The notes: a model not told the origin generated them from the letters alone. A stretch of 64,000 bases of DNA from Rutidosis leptorrhynchoides (GCF_046630445.1 NC_092335.1:6181501-6245500), one strand, 5' to 3'; numbered from the stretch's first letter, positions 10,831-21,739 are shown. Translations and numbers: made by a program.

Positions 10831-13706
10831 AATATTCTGCAGAGAATATGTAGCTTCTAAAAGTTTTAGAGATTATATATTCTAGTCCTAGTCAAAAACC
10901 AGATGAAATTAATATTATGTTAACTCATTAAATCTATGATTACATCTAAAGAAAATATATATGTAGGTATATTTTCATAAAGATTGTAATTAAGAAAATT
11001 CTTTTGTATAAACTGTTAATGGTGAGAATATTTTAACGGGTAGGTAATACCCGAGAGATATATAAATTCACAATTAACATGTTACATTTTTGATTCTGAT
11101 TCAACCAATCATCAACTACTTTCATAACGAGAAACATTCTTTCATAGAAATCAAAACAACCATACTCATTCAAAATCAATTACATATTCTGATTTTAACA
11201 TATCAGAATTCAAGTCGAGATATACCTGATATCATTACTTTTAGATCCCTACATCTTTCAAAGCTATATTTTGATTTCAAAACTGTGCTAGAACATCATA
11301 TGTATATTAACGATTACAATATGTGTTCAAACCGTCCGAAATTTCTGAAAAAACACTTCAAACAATGAACCATCAAGATGATGATCCAACCACATGTTAC
11401 TCACAGTTATGCACCTGAAAAACTCTCGAAACCAAAGTCATAGTTTAACACGTAATCGTGTCAGACCATTTGGCATTTATTAGCAAAAATAACTTTTTAA
11501 ACCCTTTTCAACATAGACAGTTTTGTCACAGCTCCAACAAATCAACTTCAATTATTCATTCGAATAAGCCTTATTATAACTTTGATATATAAGTTCGCAA
11601 TTAATATGTTACGCTGTACATTCTTCAACTTTGATTCAAAAATTATTAACAATGCTTACAACGATATACAATCGTTTTCATACAAATTCGATTTCATATT
11701 GACGGATCAGAATCCAAGTCATAACTCTGAACCGGTGACATCATTCTTAGATCTCGATATCTTTCAAAGCTATATTTTGACTTCATAACTGTGCAAGATC
11801 CTTTAGCGTTGTTTTTACCAAAAATAATCTTGCAATCCTTTTCAAAGTATCCAGTTTTATCACACTTCCAACCAACTTCGACTTTTCATATTAGCCTTAT
11901 TGTGACTTTGATATATACGTTCTTGTTACTGGGAAACCTTTCATGTTCCACCACATTAGCAGTAAATTTACTAACAACTCCATTGATCTTTGACCTTCCG
12001 AAAAATCATAATATTCATTAAAACCCTATCATGTACTCATCCACATCTTGTAACAATAATTGCCATATCAACTACCGGGAATTAGCAATCAGTATTTCGA
12101 ATATCGCAGCAATTCTACGTCATCAGTTATATATATATACATATAATGTCTATCTTATAGACTTACATACTTCGAATGTGAAGTTTCTGAAAAACATCCC
12201 AAACTATGAACTAGTTCTCTGAAATTGAAACAATGCTGATGAAGCAGCAAAAACTATAAACGACTTTAACAGTCAAAAGTTTAATGATAAAGAATAGTAT
12301 GGTGGTAAAGCTGAGAAAAAGAGAAGGTTTGGAACTAGAAAATGGATTGAGCAAAGTATGAAGGAGGCTGTGGATAAATCACAAAGACTGAACCTGCCTT
12401 CAAAGAATCCAAATGATTCAGTGTCTGCTGAAACCATTAGTAAGAACCTTACTTCTTATTCTAAACCTTCACAGACATATTTTCCGCATCATCCTCTGAT
12501 ATTAGAAATTCTAAGATATCATCGTATCTTCCATTATAAATATCCTCCATATTTCTGAAGATATTTTTTTTATAACCATTCTTATCTGAAATCATTCATC
12601 TCTTCACTCTATCTGTGTTACATCATAAAAGAAACTATTTTAGTTTCTAATTTCTGAAAATTTCGAAAAATGGATGTTTTTGAAGTAGTGTTGGGAATTG
12701 AAGCATGAGTTAGTATAATATAATGACACTTGATCAACGTGATTATATTACAGTAAGTCATGCTGAGTTTCTAATGGAACGTGATAAAGGTTCACAGATC
12801 ATACCCTCATCATGAACCATGTTACATAACTCTTTCATTCTATTTAACCTCTAAACATATCAAGAAAATATTTTCTTGATGATTCGGTCTTTTTCGAGGT
12901 ATTCTGGTAATTTGACAAGTCAGATTGTGCCATTATCATTTCTTTCTTAGAACATTAATTATGTTCATTTCAAAATCCATACCTACGAATTTTGGACCAT
13001 TATTCGCTTGACTTAAAGTCGGGAAGAGAAAACGAAAGCATGAAGCTCCGAAATATAATGGAAAATATAAAGCCCGAAAACAACCCCGAAATTACAAACC
13101 GTGTATATCAATGCGTATAGCAATATAAAGACAAGGGAGAATGAAAAACAATATAACCCCAAGGTAATAGTAGAAGAAAATAACCTCCTCTGGTGGCAGA
13201 TGAAAAAGAAGAATGAATGATATGATAGCCAAGAAAATATCAAGAATCAGAACTGGATGAAGCATTTTCACAAATCTTTTGTAAGTATGAAATAAGAAAA
13301 AAAAGATTATAGGAGTGGTGAAAATAAATGAAACGGAAGAGGTTAATTTATAGCAAAATATTAGACATAGCAATCGAGGCAGATTACGCATTTAATCAAA
13401 GGAAATTCTAATTTCCTTAAATTCCGAAGAATCAAATCTTATTTAAATTATGAAGATTTTCTATTCCTTAAATTCCGGAAATCAATCGTTACTACATCAA
13501 GAGATAAGACGAATCTCTATTCTCCATTTCACTCTATTACGATAACTTCTCTCATACACTTCGAGTAATCGGATTGTTTTATCCGTATTATTCAATGGTG
13601 ATAAAATTCTATTTACCAACTCATATTCGTCATGAAAACATTTTTATTGTCAGCCATGACGATCTCACTCAAATTTCGGGACGAAATTTCTTTAACGGGT
13701 AGGTAC
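10831..13706 (+). other. Non-coding interior of the gypsy element, with internal duplication
   Basis: No pol motif was found. Two diverged copies of a roughly 270-bp block can be matched: about 11057-11330 and 11586-11810. They share AATTxACATGTTAC-like starts and the run CTTTCAAAGCTATATTTTGA. The motif TTTAACGGGTAGGTA occurs at 11032-11046 and again at 13691-13705, directly before the 3' LTR. Confidence 0.6.
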
Positions 13707-16202
13707 TGTGATGACCCGGAAATTTCTGACCAAATTTAAACTTAATCTTTAACGTTTCCGACACGATAAGTAAAGTCTGTAAAGTTGAATCTCAAAATTT
13801 TTGAACTATTCAATTACCTTTCGATTGTTTTCTCAACGATTCGCGAACAATTATATGTAAATAGATACATATATATACCATAACTTGAAAACGTAACAAA
13901 GTGTTGAGTATATGATACTGTGCATTAAACTTATTGGTTTGATTATCTGATTGATATATTTAGATACAGAGTTAAAAGATTATGCCAAACGATTGAATTA
14001 AAAGATAATTATTGAGTCCCTTAAGGATTATGATATTATTACGGGTCTCTGTTGTAAGGTCCACGTTGATTTGGGAAATCATTCATTCTTAACGGTATTC
14101 AGAATAAATGGTAAAGTGTTTGTTTAAATAACGTAATTTGGACACATACAATAATAAGGAATATCAACTGTTGGAATTAGATATATGAATAACTTGCGAT
14201 ATGTATTTTAAAACGTGTTTATTAATATTGAAAATATATATTTAACAATGCGATAAAATATAATATTAACTTGGTCATAAAAACGAATTGTTATTATATA
14301 TATATTAACAAATAGCGAGACGATGATTTATAGAAGTAAATGATCAAAATACTCGAAAGTTTAAGATATACTTTGAGTGGTATAGTTTAGGGATAATTTA
14401 AGGCTATATTTTGACAAAGGTACGTGACACGAAATGTAAAATACAAGTTTTCTCAGCGTACGAAAGGACATTTGAAAAACTGGAACCGGGACATAAGTCG
14501 AGTGATGACGTACGACTTATCGGAACAAAAATTACAAGTCAACTATGCATGTGAATTTAATATAATATATAATTAATTATATAAATTAAATATATTATAT
14601 ATATTATATAAAATTATGTCGACAAACAAAAAGTTAAAAGTTTGTGAGCTGGATCAGAGGGCCATGCGATCGCATGGCCTTGAAGCACAAATCCCATGCG
14701 ATCGCATGGGGTACTTTTTCAGAAAAAGTTCTATAAATTGCGCAGTTTTTGGCTCAATTGAATATATATCTCTTTCTCTAGTATTATTACTCCGTAATAT
14801 TTATTTAATTTATTTTATTATTATTATTATTATTATTTATATTATTAAGATTAATATTATTATTAATCTTATCTTATTATTATTAGTATTATTAATTATG
14901 TATTATACATAAAATACTACGACGAGGTCATGAGTGGGTTATTTTCAAAATGGTTTTCAAGCGGGATAGAGCTAAGGAAATTATGGGTTATTGCCAAGGA
15001 GGTTATGGGTAATGTTCGGGGGTATATTTATGAATCAAACCTAGTGTTTATCATCTCCGTTACGTCTACGTACTTTTCTACAATTTTGAATCTCAATACT
15101 GATACGTTGAGATCTATGATTAATTGGTAATCCGAGTTTTGGTCACATTTTGGTGAACAACTTTATATGCTGCTAAGGTGAGTTTCATATGATCCCTTTT
15201 ATCCTTTACATTTTTGGGCTGAGAATACATGCAAATGCTTTAATAACTGTTTTACAATAATTATAAAGTGTGAGTTTCATAAGATCCCTTTTACTCTCTA
15301 CATTTTTGGGCTGAGAATACATGCAAATGCTTTATTAACCGATATACAATATTTATATGCGTGAGTTTCATTTGCTCCCTTTTTAATTGCTTTTGCAATA
15401 TATATTTTTGGGCTGAGAATACATGCACTTTATTTTAAACACAATGGATACAAGTACATACTAAATTCTACACTGAGTTTGAACCGAAAATCCCTTAGCT
15501 TTGGTAACTAGTAACTGCCAGTTATAAGAACTGGTGGGCGCGAGTAGTAGTATATGGATCCATAGGGCTTGATATCCCCGTCCGAGCTAGAGCACTAGCC
15601 TTTTAATGGACGTATGCTATTTGAGAAGCGTACACGTTGGTTTGCATGTAATATTAAGATGATTATACAAAGGGTACAAATTATATATACGTTAAGTTTA
15701 GTTATCAGGGTGCTCAATCTTGTAGAATATTTTGATAAACATTTCTGGATGAAACAACTGAAATCTTGTGATCCACTTTTATATACAGATTATGCAAAAC
15801 ACTAAAACTATGAACTCACCAACCTTTGTGTTGACACTTGTTAGCATGTTTATTCTCTGGTTCCCTAGAAGTCTTCCGCTGTTTGCTTACATGTTATACA
15901 AGCTATGTGCATGGAGTCTTGCATGCTTTATTCAAGAAAACGTTGCATTCACAAAATCATCACCATGTATCTTATTTTGACTGCATTGTCAACGGAATTA
16001 CTATTGTAAACTATTATTTACGGTGATTGTCTATATATAGAAATCATCAGATGTCGAGAACCTTTGATTTAAATATTCATTGATGTTGTGCCTTTTCAAA
16101 AGAATGCAATGTTTACAAAACGTATCATATAGAGGTCAAATACCTCGCAATAAAATCGATGAATGATGTGTTCGTCCATATAGATTTGGAGCGATCGTCA
16201 CA
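13707..16202 (+). repeat. 3' LTR of the gypsy element
   Basis: 2496 bp, matching the 5' LTR nearly base for base; the length difference is mainly in the ATT microsatellite. The twin palindromes are at 14660-14679 and 14693-14710, and the three tandem repeats at about 15178-15428. It ends GATCGTCACA, followed by the CGTTT duplication. Confidence 0.95.
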
Positions 16203-16207
16203 CGTTT

Positions 16208-16708
<501 letters not shown>

Positions 16709-16808
16709 TCATTATTATACTAATAAATTTATAAAAGCTAATATTAATTAATCTTAATAAAAATTATTTACACAACATTAAATTTCATATAATGTTGTTA
16801 ACGTAACT

Positions 16809-17390
16809 TAAAATAATGATCACGTCTTTGGAAAAAGCACCATGAGTATCCCGAAAATCGCTGCTGAGATTCAATGAAAAACCTTCGATTGGTTTTGTGC
16901 TCGGGACTTGGCTTTCCAACCCAAGCTTTTATGCATCACGTCCAACTATCAAAGAAGGATTTGGCTAATTAGTAGGTTTTTGCTCCAATCCTCCTAATTT
17001 CTTGGTTTCGGATCTAATTGGGTTCGGTTTCAAGTGCTTTGTTGCTGACTTTTCAGCATTGTTCTTGTTACTAATCTAGCTTGTCTTTTCAAGTACGTTC
17101 CATACCTTGACAATTTGGTGTGATCTGGGCTTTTTCCCTGCTAAAATCTGCGCTCTTCACCTCCCTTCTGGGCCGAGACACACTGTTTTCTTTTATGTTT
17201 TAAGTGTGTAGGTCACAAGCTTTTATCATAGCATGATTTTTCCATATTTGTATACTTTTCATCGAGTTAGCTTAGTATAGGTGTTTGGGTTTGTCGAGAT
17301 TGTATATGGGCTTCGGGCCTGAATTTGTAATCCTTTTATATTTAATAAAACTGTTTGGCTTTTTTTTAAAAAAAGAAGAAAAAAAATCTT
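16809..17390 (+). mobile_element. 5'-truncated LINE 3' end (probable)
   Basis: GC content rises in this stretch. It ends with GGGCTTCGGGCCTGAATTTG, then TAATCC...TTTAATAAAACTG and an A-rich tail near 17370-17390. This T-rich, TAATAAAA-like closing followed by poly(A) is usual for plant L1 3' UTRs. No ORF2 coding motif is left and no clear target duplication was found, so both ends are approximate. Confidence 0.45.
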
Positions 17391-17494
17391 AAAACACTAG
17401 TTACCATTTCCTAAATACTAATTGGACTTGGTTTGAAAGTTTGACATTTATTACTGAACGACTTAAGTTCAACTGATCCTTCTGCTACAAATTA

Positions 17495-17733
17495 CTCCAC
17501 TCGTCTCATATTTATTTTCTTTAGATAAAAAATACTCTATTTTATAAATATCATTACATGATATTTTTTTCTGTACTTTACAGTTTTACCTCTTACTTTT
17601 TCTCTATCATTTTATCTTTATATACATAGATAAGGGTATTGATAAACTTTACCTCTTTATTCTTATGAAAGTGTGCAATTAATTTGGACAACATAAAAAG
17701 GAATAATTGACAATAAATATGGGACGGACGGAG
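17495..17733. mobile_element. Stowaway-type MITE (Tc1/mariner), 239 bp
   Basis: The terminal inverted repeats begin CTCCACTCGTCTCATATTTA and close with the complement of CTCCGTCCGTCCCATATTTA. A TA dinucleotide lies on each side (17493-17494, 17734-17735). These are the ends and target of Stowaway elements. The interior is AT-rich and noncoding. The left end has drifted from the CTCCCTCCGTCCC consensus, which points to some age. Confidence 0.9.
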
Positions 17734-17826
17734 TACTACTGTAACAGCCTAACTTAACATGACCACAATATTGTCCGCTATGCCCGCAGACGCACATATT
17801 TTTTTGGCTACCACACACAATGAGCA

Positions 17827-17890
17827 CTTTCCCAGGAAGTCACCCATCCTGGTAGTGCCCTCGCACGAGCACACTTAACTGCAACGTACT
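17827..17890 (-). ncRNA. 5S rRNA-like segment in Cassandra LTR, left copy
   Basis: The complement reads ...GTTAAGTGTGCTCGTGCGAGG...CCAGGATGGGTGACTTCC, closely following the internal promoter half of plant 5S rRNA (box A, intermediate element, box C). It is a retroelement-borne relic, not a genuine 5S gene: the 5' half and the ends are lost. Confidence 0.8.
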
Positions 17891-18176
17891 CACACACCTG
17901 CTCTGCTTGTGGTCCCAAAACGCATTGTGTCATTTAAGCGTGAGTATTACCTAATAATCTCATGATTACTCTTGTTCATGGGCGATGCAGGATTTGTCTA
18001 CGGTGTTACAACACATTCCCCTTAGGGACTCATCCTCATCGATGAGGTTTGCCCCACCACCCCCAACGACACATGAGTGGTTGTGATAACATACTGTAAC
18101 ACCCAGCTCAACATGATCACAATATTTTCCGCTTTGCCTGCAGGTGCACGACTTTTTCTTGGCGACCACACACGAT

Positions 18177-18234
18177 GGGAAGGTCACTCATCCTAGTAGT
18201 ACCCTCGCCCGAGTAAGCTTAACTGCAGCGTACT
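18177..18234 (-). ncRNA. 5S rRNA-like segment in Cassandra LTR, right copy
   Basis: The complement contains GCAGTTAAGCTTACTCGGG and ACTAGGATGAGTGACC. It differs from the left copy at several positions and in places sits closer to the real 5S sequence (CTCGGGCGAGGGTACTACTA). Confidence 0.8.
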
Positions 18235-18394
18235 CACACACCTGCTCTGCCTGTAATCTCAAAGCGCGTTATGTCATTTAAGCGTGAGTATTACTTAATA
18301 ATCTCATGATCACTTATATTCGTGGACGATATCAGATTATCCTAAAGTGTTACAACTACTCTACAAAAAGGACACGTGCCCATGGACTAGTACT

Positions 18395-18826
18395 CACTGT
18401 TGTAAACGGCGTCTGTTGCGTCTGTTGCGACGCTCGTTGCGGCGTTTTGGTGACTAAACCGTTTCGACCCCGTCCCTTTTTTATAAGTCGGTCAAAGATC
18501 AAAAGTCGGTTCAAATGCAGGAAAAATTGGGTCAATGCCGGTCAAAAGTCAGAATTTCTGTTAAAATCGGTCATAAGTCGGTCAAATTAATCAAAATTGA
18601 CTTAGTTTAATATTCCATTTTGTATTATATTAACGCTAATAGCAATTATAGGTACAAACTTATCAACGAATGTTTTTTTAGCTCTAAAATATGTGTAAAT
18701 ATATTTATATATATAGAAGTCAACATTAGTTAACATCCGTTTCGACCCCGTTTCGACCCTGTTTTCCGTTGCGACGTTTTGAGGTCGCTACCATTTCAGC
18801 CCCGTCTCGCGTCTTTTTCAATCTTG
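18395..18826. mobile_element. hAT-type MITE, 432 bp (probable)
   Basis: The ends CACTGTTGTAAACGGCG and the complement of the right end (CAAGATTGAAAAAGACG) form imperfect terminal inverted repeats starting CA. The flanks CTAGTACT (18387-18394) and CTACTACT (18827-18834) match at 7 of 8 positions, the 8-bp duplication usual for hAT. The interior repeats short GTCGGTCAAA and TTTCGACCCCG motifs. There is no transposase. Confidence 0.65.
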
Positions 18827-18834
18827 CTACTACT

Positions 18835-19204
18835 TCAATGAATCTGGTTGTTGAGTATAAAACCATTATTAACCATTCCCATGATGCAGAGGTAAATAGT
18901 ATAATTTTTAGGTAAAAAGTGGTTTGGTTTGTGACATGAAATTGTCATGGAATGACACTCTTTAATGGTAAGTGACAGTTTTCAATGTTAAAACGAATAG
19001 ACCCTACATGTTTTTTTATTTTTTAATACATATGAAACATAACTAAACTAAAACTATAATTCAATAAACTACATATTAAATAGAAAAATGACATAAATTA
19101 AAATTTCATTAAAATTCATCATTACATAAAAATAGAAAAATGATAAAGAGTAAAATTCTTAAAAACTTGAGATTACATAAAACAAAAAAAAAAAACTAAT
19201 GCAT
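18835..19204. other. AT-rich spacer
   Basis: No gene or element was recognised; it contains A-rich runs only. Confidence 0.5.
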
Positions 19205-19560
19205 GATGTAGAAAGTAGGTGGAAGGTGACAAATGTATTAGACTAGATCATCTCGTAGTTGGTCGTGAATTTGCTTATCTCTAGTTACTGTTTCATAATA
19301 TCGTACTTAGTTTCTTATACGTTGAGGCCGGTTCTCCGTACGCTCGGTAATCATCTCGTCTTAACTGACTAAATGCAAATTTGTTATCTTCCTTAATCAT
19401 ATTAAGTAAGAAGACACGACAATTCATTATTCTCCGCATCTTGTTTACACTTACGTGAAGGTGTCCTTAAAATATGAAACCGACCTTCAAATAATCATTC
19501 CATAACCGTTTTGCGTCAACCTCACGTCCCTCGGAATATATATTTGAGATCTTGGGATAT
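19205..19560 (-). pseudogene. PIF/Harbinger transposase remnant, C-terminal part
   Basis: Pieces in different minus-strand frames follow the end of a PIF/Harbinger (ALP1-like) DDE nuclease in the right order. They are VDAKRL...EGRFHILRTPSR (usual form ERxFGVLxGRFxIL), then NKMRRIMNCRVFLLNMIKED (usual form RIMxCCVILHNMIIED), then IHDQLRDDLV with a stop where relatives read EHIW. At least two frameshifts separate the blocks. The catalytic aspartates upstream are not recognisable. This is a dead DNA-transposon fossil and no terminal repeats were identified. Confidence 0.6.
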
Positions 19561-19759
19561 GCTCGGGCTCATCTATCAAGTATTCTTGAACGAAGTCAAA
19601 CAAATTTTCGTCTTCTACGCAGGATTAAAAAATAATATCATAAGATTTCATTTTTATATAGAGTTGGATGGGGTGGAGGATGTACGTGTAGAGTTGTGAA
19701 AAATGTAGTAAAATAGTTTGGTGTTTATAGCTTATAAGTAGATATATTACTTTTAATTA

Positions 19760-19844
<85 letters not shown>
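19760..19844. repeat. (AAT)n microsatellite
   Basis: About 28 consecutive AAT units. Confidence 0.95.
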
Positions 19845-19846
<2 letters not shown>

Positions 19847-20395
19847 CAATCAGTAATATTACTGTTTGAAAAGCAAATTTCAATCAATCAAAGCTCGACA
19901 GGTGTCTTGATGCTTTTTTTCCGTCACTCCCCTAAATGACATCCCGCAAAGCCTAGACAGACGCTTCATTAAAAGCGTTAGAGAGGGTCAAATTTGCTAA
20001 ATCACGGGCTCTTTTGCATTTTTTATGCCGCGATAATTATGGTGTAATGAATTCAAAATTAAATTAATGTAGTCATTGCTACGTGACTTTTCTTTTATTC
20101 TTTTCTAAGGTAGATGGTACTCATGGTAGCATGGTCCATTAGGCCAAAAATGTGTAGACATGTATACACTCGAATTAACCAACCTTGTAATGATAAACTT
20201 GATAATGAACATAGAGCATACCTATTATATTATTTTCAATAAACTGGCGATCGGTAAACTAGTAACTTACATTTTTACACATATATATCATATTATTATA
20301 TATTATATATAATTAATTATTATTATATATTCTAGATAGAATGAAGCAATGCCATTGGCTTTAGCTCAACACTTATTTTAACAAATAACTCAAGT
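19845..20395. other. Spacer downstream of the PMEI gene
   Basis: It holds the presumed 3' UTR and downstream region of the minus-strand PMEI gene. No further gene was recognised. An AT-rich dyad patch lies at about 20288-20330. Confidence 0.4.
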
Positions 20396-20914
20396 TTAAG
20401 AAATATTAGTAATGAGAGCCAAAGCATTGCTTGTTAACTCTGCAACATTCACTATATATCCTCTGATACTCACCTTTATCTTCACATTTTCAACACCACT
20501 ATCATCTTCAAATCCATCCATACATGTATCTTCATCGGTCAAAGCTGCACTAACCCAAGTCTTCAAATTCCCCATTTTCTCATTATAATCTGGACCATCT
20601 AAATCCTTCATTTCCACCATTGATTTCTTCATCTCATCCACAGAATCACTCATGTTTTCCAAACAATCCGCTACAGCCTGCCCGTCTTGCATACTCAATT
20701 CCTGCCCTTTCAACAGTCCCCGTACGTCTTTTGAGGTCGATTTTGCACTTTTTAAGCACACGGTCAGGGCTGCATTGGCCAACTCCATAGCATTTGTTTC
20801 AATGGTGGTAGCATAAGGGGACAAAGTTTTATAGCACAAGCTCGGATACCGTGTGGTTTCACATGAGGCCTTAATGAAATCTGTGTCTTTGGCATTTGTA
20901 TCCAAGCTCGTTTC
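20396..20914 (-). pseudogene. Pectin methylesterase inhibitor (PMEI), mature-domain part, cut off from its start
   Basis: The minus-strand frame holds the whole PMEI fold. It begins TSLDTNAKDTDFIKASC and ends ALITNIS with TAA at 20396-20398. The four conserved cysteines of the family are present, in SCETTRYPSLC and further on in VCLKSAK and ADCLENM; TWVSAALTDEDTCMDGF is the typical C-terminal helix motif. PMEIs are secreted and bind plant pectin methylesterases 1:1, blocking the active site. The copia LTR begins at 20915, so the start codon and signal peptide are now more than 13 kb away (34162-34268). The apparent MHCILTE start is LTR sequence. An intronless gene of about 206 codons is normal for the family. 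Unless splicing removes the element, the allele should be null. Confidence 0.9.
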
Positions 20915-20970
20915 TGTTAAAATACAATGCAAATTTAGAATAATATGGAATTAGTAAATGTATATGGGTA

Positions 20971-21149
20971 AAATATCTAGATATTAATATGTATAAGAAA
21001 ATATCTAGATATTAGAATATGAGAGAAAAATCTAGAAATTGAAATGTAAAAGAAAAATCTAAATATTTGTAGGTTGTAGAAATATCTAGATATTTATATA
21101 TCCATGGAAATATCTAGGTTCTAGAATGTTCCATGGAGTAGTATAAATA
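20971..21149 (+). promoter_or_regulatory. copia U3 promoter: repeated TCTAGA dyads and TATA box
   Basis: Variants of ATATCTAGATAT recur roughly every 20-35 bp up to 21128, followed by TATAAATA at 21142-21149. Repeated dyads in U3 are commonly enhancer sites in copia elements; the binding factor is unknown. Confidence 0.55.
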
Positions 21150-21339
21150 TGGGAGGAGATTTCATTTGTGTTGTGTGAAAGTTGTGAGAGTGAAATAAGA
21201 AGTGAGTTGTGAAGAAGAGAAGAAGAGTGTGAGTTAGCGAAAGTAGAGAAGATAAAGCTTGTAAGTAATATTGTAATTGTAATTTAATATAAGTGTTTTT
21301 GTTAAGTTTCCCGATCAAGCCTTAGTTTGTGTTTAAGTT

Positions 21340-21460
21340 CTTAGTGCACTTTTGTTGTTCTTATTATATGGTCGGCTCTGCCGCCTAAGTAATACATGGT
21401 CGGTTATACCGCCTAAAGATATATGGTCGACACTGTCGCCTAAGTACATTGTGCACTAAG
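21340..21460 (+). other. Structured RNA leader of the copia element: three hairpins in a closed stem
   Basis: CTTAGTGCAC (21340-21349) and GTGCACTAAG (21451-21460) are perfect inverted repeats. Between them are three copies of GGT-hairpin-CCTAA. The hairpins are CGGC-TCT-GCCG (21373-21383), CGGT-TAT-ACCG (21401-21411) and CGAC-ACT-GTCG (21428-21438). Stem bases differ among copies but always pair. The block lies downstream of the TATA box, so it is transcribed. The same block is in the 3' LTR (33935-34055). Confidence 0.75.
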
Positions 21461-21567
21461 GATTTATAAAATTAAAGGCTAACCAACGTCAAAGTGTTGG
21501 TGTAGTGAGTCTAGTATAGTCTAGATCCTCTATAGTGGTGTGTTGGGCTCGTCGAAGCTTCCAACAA

Positions 21568-21580
21568 TTGGTATCAGAGT
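21568..21580 (+). other. Primer binding site of the copia element
   Basis: TTGGTATCAGAGT directly follows the LTR; its TGGTATCAGAG core is complementary to the 3' end of initiator methionine tRNA. Confidence 0.9.
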
Positions 21581-21739
21581 GGGTCGTTCGGGACCATTTC
21601 TAGTGGAGGAAATCGGTAAACGTTGGACGTTTACATCGACTTGTTTTCACCAAGGCTCTAAGGGAGATTCTGTCGGAGCACAGTTAGGAACTGTGAAAGC
21701 TCATCGGTCAGGGACCAAGCTTATTGGACGTTGGAAGTC

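Larger units (their letters stand above)
7325..16202 (+). mobile_element. Ty3/gypsy LTR retrotransposon, large non-autonomous form (chromovirus/Tekay-like)
   Basis: Two near-identical LTRs (7325-9826 and 13707-16202) flank a 3.88-kb internal region, and the whole sits in a perfect 5-bp duplication CGTTT (7320-7324, 16203-16207). A tRNA-iMet-type primer site (TTGGTATCAGAGC) follows the 5' LTR. Before the 3' LTR lies TTTCGGGACGAAATTTC then TTTAACGGGTAGGTA, a tract I associate with plant chromoviruses. The interior holds only a degenerate gag-like start and no protease, reverse transcriptase or integrase, so movement would need a helper element. About ten substitutions between the LTRs by eye (roughly 0.4%) suggest an age near 0.2 million years at 1.3e-8 per site per year. 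Confidence 0.93.
17740..18354 (-). mobile_element. Cassandra TRIM retrotransposon with 5S rRNA-derived LTRs, complete
   Basis: Two LTRs (17740-18010 and 18095-18354), both opening TGTAACA and closing GTGTTACA, flank only 84 bp. The unit lies in a perfect ACTAC duplication (17735-17739, 18355-18359). Each LTR carries, on the minus strand, a stretch matching the 3' half of plant 5S rRNA, including the box C region (GATGGGTGACC or close) and GTTAAG. LTRs containing 5S sequence define the Cassandra family. A purine tract (AAGGGGAAT) before the minus-strand 3' LTR supports minus orientation. It has no coding capacity. The LTRs differ visibly, so it is much older than the big elements here. Confidence 0.9.
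20915..21566 (+). repeat. 5' LTR of the copia element
   Basis: It runs TGTTAAAATA to CTTCCAACA. The U3 part (20971-21128) has about six spaced copies of a palindromic ATATCTAGATAT-type motif. TATAAATA is at 21142-21149. The transcribed part holds three hairpins enclosed by a 10-bp inverted repeat (21340-21460). Confidence 0.97.

Noticed and set aside
17827-18234. Genuine 5S rRNA gene pair
   Set aside because: Only the 3' half of 5S is present, embedded in TGTAACA...TGTTACA LTRs with a shared target duplication, so these are Cassandra LTRs.
17966-18590. Frames overlapping the Cassandra element (73 and 94 codons)
   Set aside because: They lie over LTR and 5S-derived sequence and hAT MITE sequence, neither of which is coding.
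20915-20932. Native start of PMEI at the MHCILTE methionine
   Set aside because: Those codons are LTR sequence fused by the insertion. The real start and signal peptide are at 34162-34268.
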